Source: Reticulitermes lucifugus
Taxonomy: Eukaryota > Arthropoda > Insecta > Blattodea > Rhinotermitidae
Length of the DNA stretch: 27,380 nt
Reading direction: 5' to 3'
Assembly (NCBI GenBank): GCA_026260175.1
Contig: JAKCWW010008009.1
Location: 1-27,380, forward strand
The translations under genes were made by a program, and so were the position numbers. Position 1 is the first letter of the stretch. Each line of letters opens with the position of its first letter. Below are positions 9,124 to 19,375 of this stretch, in pieces. The notes beneath the pieces are model-generated. The model saw nothing but the letters and a program-made list of their open reading frames with translations, was not told the origin of the DNA and made no database searches.

Positions 9124-9318
9124 CCAAGTCTTCTGGAATGTGCTTCTGTGTCATTGGGTGGATAGTTCCAAAAATTTGAAGTTTCATGGTGCCTTCATCT
9201 TCAGGGACAAGTGCTGGTACTATTTTTCATCTTGTCCCTGAAGTTGAAGGCACTGTGATGCTTCGAAATGTCGGGAACTACTTGCTGAATGACACAGCAC
9301 TATGTCCTAGAAGACTTG
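9124..9318. repeat. Head-to-head inverted dimer of hammerhead-like repeat
   Basis: Two homologous arms point outward from a 19-base spacer (9212-9230). The minus arm runs 9211 to 9124 and the plus arm 9231 to 9318. Both begin CTTGTCCCTGAAG, share TTGAAGGCA or TGAAGGCACCA, then AATGACACAG, and end AGAAGACTTG. The plus arm keeps the core order: CTGAAGT at 9238-9244, stem II GAAG/CTTC (9246-9249 with 9261-9264), GAAA at 9265-9268, then TGTC and GGGAAC. In the minus arm a short deletion has removed the second half of stem II. The locus lies just downstream of the TMEM205 stop codon. Confidence 0.7.
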
Positions 9319-9555
9319 AGTCTTCAGCGACACTGCTGTGAGAACCTCAAATCGTACAACTTTTTGTCAGGCATAAAGATCCTCTGTGACAGTTATTTGA
9401 ACATTATTATCATGAAAATCTTATAACTAAATACTTAAATAAATAGAACTAAAGGATGAGTACTTAATTATAACAGTGAATGTCAGTGAAGTCAGATCTA
9501 TGAAAACAGCCCAAATGCTGGGATGCATGTGGCACTTCCTACAGAATGGCTGGTG

Positions 9556-9843
9556 TTAGAGGACGCTCAGTTTGTTGGCTAGATACAGTAGATGCAACAG
9601 TGTGCAAGCCATTGACATCAAATTACCAATGGCAATTAACATGTGCACCTTACGGAAAGCCTTATGAATCTTGATGTAGTGGGGACATTTCGCCAATGGG
9701 CCAGGATCATGTCGTCCAACCTCCAAGCCAACTCCTGCTGCCTTCTCCATTGCAATTTTGGCTGCAATGAGGCTCAGGAGGGGTGGAGCCAAGTATAAGC
9801 GGATGAGCAGCTCAAGAAAAAAGCATACTGCCATAGCACCAAC
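9556..9843 (-). CDS. TMEM205: TMEM205 homologue, exon 4 (C-terminal, stop)
   Basis: The exon encodes residues 211-305, ending at the stop at 9556-9558. The acceptor is CCCATTCCAG|GTTGGT, phase 0. It starts with a membrane segment (VGAMAVCFFLELLIRLYLAP, about 211-230). A conserved cytosolic-type stretch follows, LEVGRHDPGPLAK at 250-262, answering the (G)xExxGxxxxxPLA region of family members, then KAFRKVHMLIAIGNLMSMA, the typical FRxxHxxSxxxNL motif before the last membrane segment (about 279-298). TMEM205 proteins carry DUF4149 and are multi-pass membrane proteins; the human member is linked to cisplatin resistance, but the transport activity is not established. The molecular role in insects is unknown. 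Confidence 0.9.
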   Translation of the reverse strand, partial: VGAMAVCFFLELLIRLYLAPPLLSLIAAKIAMEKAAGVGLEVGRHDPGPLAKCPHYIKIHKAFRKVHMLIAIGNLMSMACTLLHLLYLANKLSVL

Positions 9844-10914
9844 CTGGAATGGGAATATGATGACTCAGTGCACCATGAAAATGCTGCATGAACTTTATTT
9901 ACTGCAATGTATGAGCATTTGTAAGCTGTATGTTCCATTCATCTGCCTGACCATTGTAATGATTTCTTCAAGATTAACATATTTTTTTTGTGAAATATGG
10001 TACATAAAATCCCCATTAAACTTTTTCAAACATGTTTATAATTTGCTCTAAAATTTATGAATCTTAAAACTTATAGGAAATTATCAAATTTGCACACTCA
10101 CTTTATGTGGAGGTCTGACTTCAGTTCTTGAATATGAAGTACAAGAAAAATGACCTCAGACTGTAGTGTAATTCAAAGTGAAATGAAAACTTTGCTGTAT
10201 ATGAGTTTCTAAGGAGATGTGATAGCATAGTTTGTGTATGTAGTGTCTAAGCAGTGCACTGAACAATCGGGGAATTGTGATTTGATTCCTGGCAGGTTAA
10301 AAACATTTTTCTCTTATCCAGAGAATCCACACTGATTGTGGGGTCCACCTAATGTCCTATTCAATGGGTACCAAGTGATGAAATGTGCACTTTGTCAGTG
10401 TTATTATGTCTGTGTATCAGTAAGTCATACAGTGAACAGAACACACAGCCATGGACCTCATCTCAGCCTCCATATTCATTCCTAAAATTGGAATTAATTT
10501 TTAAAATTAGAGATAATAAACCATTTAATATTGTAGGCTTAAATTGAACATTTTTTCATAATTATGGTACTAGTGAGTGTGTGTGGTTGAAATGTATTCT
10601 ACTCTGGTAATAGTTTTTTGTGAATGCTCCTGCAACACTGAAGACCCACCAGGTTACTTGCATCCATTTTTTAATGTTGTTTATGCCTTTAAAATATGTT
10701 GTAAATGTGTTTTCTACTGTGGTGTCGAACATGCCAGTATAAAAAAATGGTGCACTATATTCCTATTAAGGGAACAGTATTCTTTGACGTTCATAAAGTC
10801 AGTGCTGTACTGATAAATGTTGTGCTGAGTTACAGGCTTTTTGTATGTTTGCGCACTGAAATGCTTCAATAATTTATTCAGAGAATAAGGGTATTACAGA
10901 GCTGTCTGATTTAC
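9844..10914 (-). other. TMEM205: TMEM205 intron 3, containing a SINE fragment
   Basis: GT and AG borders fit (GTAAATC after 10915; CCATTCCAG before 9843). It holds the 5' half of a family B SINE at 10214-10400 on the opposite strand. Other open frames, including 10577-10813 plus, have no recognisable relative. Confidence 0.85.
10214..10400 (+). repeat. SINE family B, 5' part
   Basis: It has the head GATAGCATAGTTTGTGTATG, GCACTGAACAATCGGGGAAT and box B-like GTGATTTGATTCC at 10277-10289, then the body with TCCTATTCAATGGGTACC. The copy ends before the family's 3' section. It is antisense to TMEM205. Confidence 0.65.
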
Positions 10915-11078
10915 CTGTAGAGCCAAGTGAGCATCCCATGTGCTCGTAGGATGAAGTTTGACAAAAATGACGAGGGTGACCAGGCTTAGGAAGCTGTTGA
11001 GTCCAAAGTATCTTGGGAATAAAACTTGCTGCACTTCCCCAAATGTGTGTCGTGGCACAGCAAAATACAGTGAAAGAC
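10915..11078 (-). CDS. TMEM205: TMEM205 homologue, exon 3
   Basis: This exon encodes the end of G156 through Q210. The acceptor is ATTTGCAG|GTCTTT and the donor CTACAG|GTAAATC. It carries the strongest family signature: LYFAVPRHTFGEVQ (159-172), followed by LFPRYF (175-180) and a membrane segment SFLSLVTLVIFV (184-195). Human TMEM205 has the same order (SLPRHTFGxVQxxLFPxYF). Two bases complete the split glycine and 162 bases give exactly 54 codons, so the exon starts in phase 1 and ends in phase 0, matching its neighbours. Confidence 0.95.
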
Positions 11079-11261
11079 CTGCAAATTATACAAGCACATT
11101 ATTATTGTTGTTATAGGTCAAGGACAAACCACATACACACACAGAGGAAAAGAAGAAGTCTGATAGAGGAAGCACCCACAGTCATCTAGATGAAAAATTA
11201 TTAGTGAGTACTAAACCTACCTTATATCCTTGATGTGAATAAATGGGTGATCATGAGAGTC

Positions 11262-11391
11262 ACATTGTGGTTGCCATGACAACTACTGTTACTGAGTTGT
11301 GTGTTCTCTGTTAGGTATGCACTCTTACACCGTGGTTGCCATGGCAGCCATTATTACCAGGCTGTATGTTCTCTGTGACTTAGACACTTTT
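11262..11391 (+). repeat. 65-bp tandem duplication (two diverged copies)
   Basis: ACATTGTGGTTGCCATGACA at 11262 recurs as ACACCGTGGTTGCCATGGCA at 11327. Both copies continue to a shared TGTTCTCTGT word. About one quarter of positions differ. Confidence 0.7.
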
Positions 11392-11642
11392 GGTAAAGAA
11401 AAGATTTTTATAATTGAAACAAACTGTGCTCACAAAGAGGTACAGGCTAAGGCTGAAGAAATAGTGGAGCATTGAGCATGTAATATAACATAGCACAATG
11501 AGATGGCAACACTCTGTTAGATGAAATTAACGTGTGGGTTGGTGTGAGAATAAAGAAATGAGTGATGAAGGAGGAATTGGCAGCATGAGACTAGTTGTTT
11601 TTCATATCCAGCTGTCTTATAACAGGTTTTTGGATCTAAGAA

Positions 11643-11660
11643 ATGTATGTATGTATGTAT
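11643..11660. repeat. ATGT microsatellite
   Basis: About four and a half ATGT units in tandem. Confidence 0.9.
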
Positions 11661-12699
11661 TTTGTTTTGTCATCATGCAGTTTTTGTAGGAACCAAATAC
11701 AAAACTACTTCATTCAGTCACAAATGGAGGCTGAACGGTGGAGTGTTTCAGTTGGTGTTGCATGTCAAGTTTTGCCATGCCTGTAGCCTATTATTTGTCT
11801 TTCCAGAATTATCAAGTTCATGGTGTGCATATTCAGTGAAATCATGAGTGCCCCTCATGGGGTGTATTCAGTGGTATGCGCTGCCATATATCAAGGGTAT
11901 GCAAAGCATAGGGGCTCACAAACACACGGGGCCCAAGAGCTCATCATAACAATTTCTTTTTACATTAACTGAACACCACGCACTATTTGGGCGAATTCGA
12001 GCATATTTGCAAGAACTCAACTTCATGTGAATGTGCTTCAGCATTGCCACCCGTAGCATAATAATAGCTCATATCACGTTTGGCTGCATTGCGAGAAATT
12101 TAATATCGTAGTTTATGAGATTGTGTTTTGTTCAATAATTTGCAGAGGTTTATGTTATTGGGTGACTGTTTCGTCTAATTGTCATCAGTTTATTAATAAA
12201 CACCAAAAACTTCGGAGCGACATAATTATTAGAAAAGTAGCAGAGTTTATATTTGGTACCAAAATTGTGGGTCGGGTGGCAACGCTGATACATAATGGAG
12301 AACATTATTTAGAGTTAATACTTTTGTTATGAATTTGACCACATAAATCCTCAAATGAATCAACATTTTTAGGGGTGCAGATTTTATTATTATGCCTTTG
12401 AGAAGGTAAATACTCAAATTATTCAAAAATTTTTGTGGATGCAAACGGTGAATAACTACGTCGGATTTCTTNCCCAAAAAAAGAAAAAAATGTTAAAAGA
12501 AGGCACTTTAAACCCATGCGCAAATCTCAACAAAGAATATCCGGAAGTGGTATCTCCTCATTTTTCAGTCAGTCTGTTCATGCATTTTTCGTCATTAAGA
12601 AAAAAAAGTAACTGGAAAAATAGTGATTAAGCAGTTGTCAGAATTACTTGTTACAAAGTACAGCTGTTTTGAAAATTAATATTCCGAGATATGTACTGT

Positions 12700-12905
12700 T
12701 TTCTTCTTGTTTTTATGCTTCTGATAACGGTGGCGGGTATTGAAAGGTCATTTAGTAAACCATAGTAATAAAATAACTATAAGAGGAATTCGTTAGGCCA
12801 AACCAGGCAAAATGACATTCGCATTTCGGCTATAAAACACAAAGCAGCCAAAAAGGACATTAAAGAACTTGTATGCGATTTTCAAAAAACACAAAGGCCA
12901 GTAAG
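12700..12905 (+). pseudogene. hAT transposase C-terminal dimerisation domain, broken
   Basis: One frame reads LLITVAGIERSFSKP, three stop codons, then NNYKRNSLGQTRQNDIRISA, IKHKAAKKDIKELVCDF. This is the order of the hAT dimerisation domain (LPVTVASxERSFSKLKxIKNxLRxSMxQxRLNxLAxLSIxH). The three consecutive stops replace the short linker after FSK, and an upstream segment is frameshifted. The usual zinc-finger N-terminus and catalytic core are not recognisable. It lies antisense to TMEM205. Confidence 0.75.
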
Positions 12906-12936
12906 AAGAATTTTCAATTAGGACATAATGAAGAGT

Positions 12937-13017
12937 TTTCTTGGAAAAACAACAGAGTATTAATGGATTTCTTGGAAAAACAACACAATATTAAGGGTTT
13001 CTTGGAAAAACAAGGGA
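12937..13017 (+). repeat. Three tandem units of 30-31 bases
   Basis: TTTCTTGGAAAAACAA occurs at 12937, 12968 and 12998 with periods of 31 and 30 bases. In one frame each unit reads roughly FLEKQ. It lies within the hAT element, just after the dimerisation domain. Confidence 0.8.
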
Positions 13018-13709
13018 AGTTCAAATTTTCCAAACATTTATTCTTTGTAACTGCCAGTAATGTTTTGATTTGTGTATACGTTCATGCGCGTGTTCCGCAC
13101 CCACCTCCCCCCAAAACACTACAAATGCTCTAGATGTCATAATCATATCGATTCTGTGTATAATTACAAGAAACAAGGTTTCGATAAACAGCCATATTTG
13201 AAAACCAAGTCTGTTCATGAGAAATTTATAAGAAGTGGCCATTTTCGTCATGGATACGACAGCGCCTGTTGGCAAGCTTGTTTAGGGGTCCAAAAATCCT
13301 AGGTACACAACTGGCTGTAATGTACAAGAGTGGATGAGTTGAAGGGTTAGCTGTGGAAATCATAGCTAGAGATGAGCTTTGTCTATTTCCTCAGTTGTAA
13401 TTTGAACAGGAATTCCCCTAGTTCATTGTGAAGAAGGTTTTCATTAATATTTAAGCCTTAAAAGACAGAATCAGATTTGTAACTATTTCTGTGTTTGGCT
13501 ATGAGTGGAGTTTGCATATTTTATTGATGTACAAGTGAAATATTACTGAAAACAGTAGCCAATATGATGAAATCCCTGCACACCACATGTCAGATCCCAC
13601 ACATATTATTCTGTTGCCACTGATCTGTTGCAAATGCTATTTAAATTTTAACACATGACAAGGACCTTGGGGTTATTCAATAGAAAAAGTGACTTTTTAA
13701 ATATTTTAC

Positions 13710-13900
13710 CTGAGACAAACGTCATCCACATTTGTGCTCCAAAGTGCATCATGAAGGCAGACAGGTAGACCAGACTAATGAATGGTGAAGGTTGTGTGTG
13801 GACTTCACTTCTCTTCTTCAGTGGATTCAACAGCATTGCAATAGTGGTCACAGCGATGAGCATGAGTATGTGAGCTGGCTGTGTTGTATGAAACAAAATT
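13710..13900 (-). CDS. TMEM205: TMEM205 homologue, exon 2
   Basis: Encodes the last base of K92 through the first base of G156. The acceptor is TTCTGTTGCAG|AATTTTG and the donor TCTCAG|GTAAAAT. Residues 93-118 contain a hydrophobic segment (TTQPAHILMLIAVTTIAMLL) with no counterpart in the short human protein. Residues 131-156 (PFISLVYLSAFMMHFGAQMW, then MTFVSG) match the first conserved membrane helix of TMEM205, whose QMWxTFVSG ending is diagnostic. The 191 bases divide as 1 + 63 codons + 1, in register with exons 1 and 3. A longer minus-strand frame reading past 13710 is intron. Confidence 0.93.
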
Positions 13901-14560
13901 CTGCAACAGAACCAAAATTAACTTACAGATTGGGGAGTTGCTTTCTTATGTGTAAATGTGTGTAAAAATTGTCACAGAAAATTAGGTTCATAAGGTAACA
14001 ACTTAATAAGTAATGCACTGGATCAATTTATTACATTTTGTACACAGCATTATTTTTCTTTAATAAAACTTGAAAGAAATTGGTGTAAACATTGGAGAAT
14101 GGTTTTGGACGGGGAGCAGTTTCACATATGCCAGGAACATTTGTATTTTAACCCTTTGTAAACAAAGTGGTGGGGAAGCGCAGCTTTTTCTCCACTTACC
14201 TTCAGACATTTCTGACTTAATGCACTGTTGGTGTAGGATCTTTCTTGAAAAGCTTCTAAAACAAAAACGGAAATCGTTGGAAGAACACCCGATGAATTTA
14301 TTTTTGTTCCAACAAGTAAACATTTTTGGAATGTATTTATGTTCCTGTATAACTAAATATGATAAATATCAATAGCTATTTTTACATTAGCTTTTTTTCT
14401 TATAAGGAAGGGGCATTGGTTATTCTGAAATTTGTATTTCATGCCCAAAGGTATTCTTCCAAAGTCTTGTGTTTTATTAATATAATTATTTTACAAGTCA
14501 GTAGCTATGCTTGAAGGTGCTTTTCGAAGGGCTAGTAAAAAGGCTTAGTATTGTATAGTC

Positions 14561-14801
14561 TAGTGGCATAGCTAGGGGTTTTGGCGCTCTGGGCGAGGAA
14601 TCGCATTGTCCCTCCCTAATATGAATTATGAACTTAAATAATCACATTTATTGAATTCCCTTTTATTTTACTCAGCAATTGAAAATTTGTTAAGTGCAGG
14701 GAATAATTTTTTTCATGTAAAATATTAATTTTGCTACCCCTTGGACTCTGTCGCGCAGGGAGTCCGCAACACTCGTCCCCTCACCCCTAGCCAAGCCCCT
14801 G
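14561..14801. mobile_element. Short hAT-type MITE-like element
   Basis: The left end TAGTGGCATAGCTAGGGG (14561-14578) and right end CCCCTAGCCAAGCCCCTG (14784-14801) are inverted repeats matching at 14 of 18 positions. CAGTGGC(A/G)TAGC-type ends are typical of hAT elements. The roughly 240-base interior has no coding potential. No target-site duplication is visible, so classification rests on the ends. Confidence 0.5.
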
Positions 14802-17178
14802 CTTGGCTATATATCTCAGAAACAAAAGTTTGTATAGGAAAGTTGTATGAATTAACAAATGACAGGAAGTAATTTACAGTCTACATTGTGCAGCGAATAA
14901 ATACCCCGATTCAAAAGGCAGTGACGTATTTTGGGGAGGAGTCTTTTTTTCACATGTTCAGCAACACCAGTGACGTTATAACTGATATTGACTTTCCCTG
15001 ATTATTGTATTTTGATGGCCCACAGGTAACTTAGAAAGTCTGGCATACAACTGAACTACGGAAAGATGCATTTCACAGAGCGGAAACCTCGCGCATGTGT
15101 ATGTGTATTTATATATATATACCACAAACAGTAGTTTTCTCTAAGCCTATATCCTTCCTACTATCTGTTTTGTTTAGGGATTCCATTTTTTTTTAAAACG
15201 AACACTGGACACGTAGTAATTTTGAGGTGTCGTAAGGAGGGGTAGAAGACCAAGTTTAAAACCCATCAAGCAAGGAGAAAAGCAGAGTAATTATTAATAG
15301 TCTAGTACTACAGTGAGACAACTCATAAAAATTATATATGCAGACACAAATAATGTAATAATAATGATGCTCAGACACTCGGTTCAATTACTGATTCTTC
15401 TTTACACATCCATTCCTCATCCTTCCCAGTCTCAGGCCAGACTATAACCAGTACCTACACATATTCCTCTCCTGCCTGTTAGTGGCTGGTTTATGGCTGT
15501 CCTACACCTACAGATGTTTTCTCCCACTGTGGAAAAGTCAAAATGTCCGTAGGCAGTGTCAGAAATGTACTTTTATTAGTGGAAAACCCTGAGGCATTTG
15601 GCGTCTCGGACCACATTTTGCGGGACATTGGGGCAGAGCTCTTTAAAACCCATAACGCGGAGATTTTTCCAGGAGAACAGAGAGGAATGTATCCCTAGTC
15701 TGTGACACGAATTTATAGGTACGTGTATTTTAAATGTTTGTAGTTGCAGCAGTGTATAGGATGTTTTCTTTTCTGCTTGACCGATAAGTGCCGGCCCGAC
15801 GCTCTCCCAGCATTGCGTCGTACGCCGCGTGTCGGGGGGAGTTTTAACTGTCGGTGACGCGAGCTAGACAAACGATCGCAGTGATGATAACCTTTGGAAA
15901 GTCTAAATAAAAACTCACTAGTGCTTCGGGCCGGCGGTTATCAGTCAAGTATGAAAAAAACCACTATATATATTGCCAATTGGTGTAGCTATGATTGTTG
16001 GTCCCCCATGCAAGGTTTATCGAAGGGCCATGTGAGAAACCTTGAGGTGCATGACCACTTTTTATAATTGTCATAATTAGATTTGCTTTTCAAATAAAGC
16101 TGTTTATTTAAAACTTGTTTCTCCTCTAAGTTCTCGCAAATGCACTCGAATTCACCAGAATGATGTAGGTGTTGTGCAGTTAGTGTAAAACAATTTGTTG
16201 CGTCGGGCTCGTGGTTCCCTATCCTTTGCATACGCTTGCTGTATGGTAGCTACTACCCTGTGGTATACTGCACACAACACTGTTTTAAGTCATAGTTTTC
16301 GTTATGAAGTGTTACCTTAATGAATATGTTCCATTGTGTGTCTGAATCACACTTCGCTATTACATAACTATGTCGTGTGCATAGTGACATCCCAGCAGAC
16401 GTGAACTGACATTTAATCTCATAGAGACTGATAAGATATCTTTATTGAGGGATATGAGTGTGTGTGTGTGGAGATACAGTTCTGTATACTTGTTCTTACG
16501 AAAGTTTCCAACGCAACTTGCCATGATTCTGGTCTATAGACCACGCTGCCTAAACGTTGGCAATGTGTGATCTTCGTTAAATTGGCGTGAATGGATGATA
16601 AGGCATGCCTAAACTGGGTATCATATTCTAAATAGACTTCCTATTTCTCGTTTATGATTGTGTTCCTTTTTGAATTAATGGAGTTTCATGTACTTTAGTA
16701 TGACGTAAGTAACCCCTGCTTTATTGCATTTTATTTTTTAACAGCTGTTTTGGCAATTTCCTGAATGGCATATTTTTGTGGTTGTAGGCAAAATGTTGTG
16801 CAAATATTTTGTAGTATAACTACATAATGACAAGGCAACGACCTTTTATTACGGAAATAAATGTATAAAACACGTTAGGGTTTGTTTCAAATTAGAATGT
16901 TCGTAAAGAGAAATTAATTAAACTACCCACATCTTTTCAAAAATAAACTGGCTCCCTCCCAAGACGTGTAACAGAGACTAAGATTTCTAAGCAGCATTTT
17001 GACTGTACGGTAGGTTAAAATACTGTACAAGTGCAACTTTGTTTTAGAAATGTGCTTAAAATAGTTCGCAAATTTTGTAGTTAGAATGCTATTTTTTATT
17101 AACATACACTGTAATTTTTTAAAATTCCACCGCACAAATTAAAATAACTTAAAAAATTCTTGTCAAAAACAGGTTTGC
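14802..17178. other. Unclassified intronic DNA
   Basis: No gene or classifiable repeat. A short TA run lies near 15109-15121 and a GT run near 16449-16468. CpG becomes noticeably more frequent from about 15 kb rightwards, with a GC-rich patch at 15780-15935. Confidence 0.4.

Positions 17179-17213
<35 letters not shown>
17179..17213. repeat. CTA trinucleotide microsatellite
   Basis: About eleven uninterrupted CTA (TAG/TAC-type) units. Confidence 0.95.
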
Positions 17214-17215
<2 letters not shown>

Positions 17216-17602
17216 AGTTTATTACGCTCTGCACAGGTACCAGCTGTGCGTCCCAAGTGGGAACAGCTTCATTTTAGGGCTCGGTTTGTTTTTAAGTGCA
17301 GCAATCTGATTGTTCGCTGGCGGCACACACATTTCGGATTCTAAACAACAGAATTTTTATGTGGAAACCAGAATATATCGAAGCTCTTTATCTTTCGGAA
17401 TTTTTGCATCTGCAGGAAATCCAGCCCTTGTCGTGATTTGTATTTTACCCAGGCATTTCCGCAGTAGCATGTCGCATTACATTAAACATAAAGTGTTTCG
17501 ATATCTTCTCCTTTCCGTACGCAAATTCTGTTGCTAGAATGTCTGCAGTGTACGTCGCTATCCGTACGTTTTGCTAAATCTCATCTCGCTTTGATTACTT
17601 AC

Positions 17603-17877
17603 TTGTAGGATTTCGTCTGCTGCCACTTGCCAATGCGGTCGTACACAGCCCAAACCACTACACGCTGTTTCTCTGTTACAGTTGCCAGAATATCTCTGTA
17701 GAATGTGGTGTTGGTCTCTGGAAATGAACGCGGACCAACTCGCGTTTTAGCGACGTGGCTGTTGCCCTCGGCTTGTTCTTGCATCATCGTCCGCGTCAAC
17801 TTCTTTAGTCCCCGCGAATGCTTTTTGTTCTTGACAGCACTGGTGTTTATTTCGTCAGTTATCGATCGAGCACACAT
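17603..17877 (-). CDS. TMEM205: TMEM205 homologue, exon 1 (start codon)
   Basis: Encodes residues 1-91 plus two bases (AA) that join A of exon 2 to make K92. ATG at 17877 is the first in-frame start after an upstream stop and has A at -3. The donor CTACAA|GTAAGT is close to consensus. Residues 1-60 are hydrophilic and Lys/Arg-rich (KNKKHSRGLKKLTRTMM); residues 73-91 (VVVWAVYDRIGKWQQTKSY) lead into exon 2. The short human protein lacks this region, so the call rests on exact splice phase, a good donor, an open frame of the right length and its place upstream of exon 2. An additional 5' non-coding exon is possible. It is hydrophilic and shows no signal peptide. Confidence 0.75.
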
Positions 17878-18480
17878 CTTGTAACACTTGAAAGTTAAGG
17901 TTTACCACAAAATTACTTTTCACTTTATTCCTTTAGATGTTTCCCGCGCTGCTAACTCTTGACGTTGAGACAGCCGAGAAACAGCTGGTTGGACAGTTCT
18001 TGTAGTTTGTGTTAGAAATCGGAATGGAAGAGTATTAAATAGACACCCTGACACTCACTCTGTGCTGAATTTGGCGCCAGACAATCTCTATGTTACGCTC
18101 CTTTCCAATTCACTATCGCGCAGATGCGAATGTACGGTTGCCACCATACCGAACTGCCTAATATACACGACTAGGCATAAGCCGCAGTAAGGGGGAAATG
18201 TAGGGGAGATCGTCGTAGCGCTGTCCCGAACGGTATCCGTGGCCCCACTACTTCCCAGTACGCGTGGATCAAAGGTTGAACGTTCTCGTTTTTCCGGGCA
18301 CTACCGCTTCATTATTATTCACGCAGAAAAACCCAAGCGATCGGATATGTTTATTGGTGCGTTAAAATCAATTTGTTTCAGTAAAGATCTGTAAGAAAAC
18401 GCACTGCCTCTCTCTTCACTGTCACGACGCTGTGTATATAGCTTTTGGCACTTCTCAGGCAAAAGGCCGAATGAGCCTCA
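17878..18480 (-). promoter_or_regulatory. Probable TMEM205 5' UTR and promoter region
   Basis: Immediately upstream of the start codon the sequence is much richer in CpG than the gene body (for example GAACGGTATCCG and AGTACGCGTGG near 18220-18270). No convincing TATA box is seen, fitting a CpG-type dispersed promoter. The transcription start cannot be placed from sequence. Confidence 0.4.
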
Positions 18481-19150
18481 TTCATGAGGGAGAATCAAGA
18501 ATTCTGCCACCCCATTCCTTCTCCACAAAATACGGGCCTTTAACGTTATAACACTTGCATAGTTTTTCATTGTAGAGGTATTTGACGTAATTATGACTTG
18601 GTCTTTCATCGTGCTGGGAGAACAAAATTTTAACATGTAATTTTAATAAAACGGCTGACAAAAATATTTGGACACAGAAGATATGAAGCACGGAAAAGTT
18701 ACAGTGCTAGGAATATCACAGAGGAGGATTCAGTTCTTGTGGTTTGTTGCACTGAACAACGTCGGGATACTCGGCTAATACTCAGCGTAACAGCCAAGAA
18801 GACGTGAATCCTCAACATGCAGGCTGTAGAAACCTCGAATCTCGCGTAGTATCACATTATTCTTAACGTAATCATAAGGATGGGGCATGTAGCCCTGTTT
18901 TGGTAAACAGGAAATGCGTGGAGGTGAATAAGGTATTGGGTTGACTAAGATATGAGATACTAATAATGTTAAACAGGATCTCAAAGAAACAGGTTTTATG
19001 TGAACTGGAGTGAACTGTTTCAGAATATAGTTCAGTAAATGTAAAAATGTGAAGTCGCCGTGCTTAACTGGGCATCGCACCATGAAGCTGTACTGGAGAG
19101 TGACGGTATAGTTCCATGCATTTCTAATTTGAACAACTAAGTGGAGTTAA
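18481..19150. other. No recognised gene
   Basis: A 102-codon minus-strand frame (19083-18775) is the longest in the region but has no recognisable domain, and nothing nearby suggests splice partners. It is probably chance or old repeat sequence. Confidence 0.4.
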
Positions 19151-19154
19151 TTGG

Positions 19155-19375
19155 TTAGCTTCGAGCCCCGGCCGCTTTATTCCCAGAGGAATTGCCCACT
19201 GTATCCATTGAATTGGAGGCCGTGTGGGCTCCGGAACCTGTTTTCTGATCGCTGTGTTAAACAGGAAAAATCTATGTCCCCATCGGAAATCGAACCCCGT
19301 TTGAACCTCCGTCCAGCCCTTAGCTGGCTGACTGTACAGAGCTGGACCAGTGGGGTTTTATGGTAACTGTGGTGA
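19155..19375 (-). repeat. Possible tRNA-derived SINE (third family)
   Basis: On the minus strand, CCCCACTGGTCCAGCTCTGT and GCCAGCTAAGGGCTGGAC precede a perfect-looking box B, GGGGTTCGATTTCCGATGGG (near 19278-19299). Box A is not clean and the ends are not defined. Confidence 0.4.

Larger units (their letters stand above)
11869..13313 (+). mobile_element. Decayed hAT transposon in TMEM205 intron 2
   Basis: The left end CAGTGGTATGCGCTGCC (11869) and the right end, which read inward on the minus strand is CAGTTGTGTACCTAGG (from 13313), are CAG-type hAT termini. Flanking 8-mers GGTGTATT (11861-11868) and GCTGTAAT (13314-13321) agree at six of eight positions, as expected of an old hAT target-site duplication. 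Inside is the C-terminal dimerisation domain (see 12700-12905). At about 1.45 kb it lacks room for an intact transposase. CpG frequency is clearly higher than in the surrounding intron, which helps mark its limits. An unresolved N lies at 12472. Confidence 0.65.
11079..13709 (-). other. TMEM205: TMEM205 intron 2, invaded by a hAT element
   Basis: The 2.6-kb intron is bounded by TCAG|GTAAAA at 13710/13709 and TTTGCAG at 11079. More than half is the hAT element at 11869-13313, inserted on the opposite strand. A 65-bp tandem duplication and an ATGT microsatellite are also present. Confidence 0.85.
13901..17602 (-). other. TMEM205: TMEM205 intron 1 (3.7 kb)
   Basis: Starts GTAAGT at 17602 and ends TTCTGTTGCAG at 13901. 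It contains a hAT-type MITE-like element, several microsatellites and otherwise unclassified sequence. No exon of another gene is supported; frames at 14060-14375, 15989-16231 and 17310-17537 match nothing. Confidence 0.8.

Noticed and set aside
12873-13302. Small proteins over 12873-13302
   Set aside because: They lie inside the decayed hAT element, include a DNA tandem repeat and have no intact domain.
14060-14375. Overlapping plus and minus frames of about 90-100 codons in TMEM205 intron 1
   Set aside because: Both strands are open over the same bases, typical of chance; neither resembles a protein family.
18775-19083. 102-codon minus-strand frame as a gene
   Set aside because: No domain, no good start context, no splice partners and no recognisable relatives; length is not exceptional for this amount of sequence.
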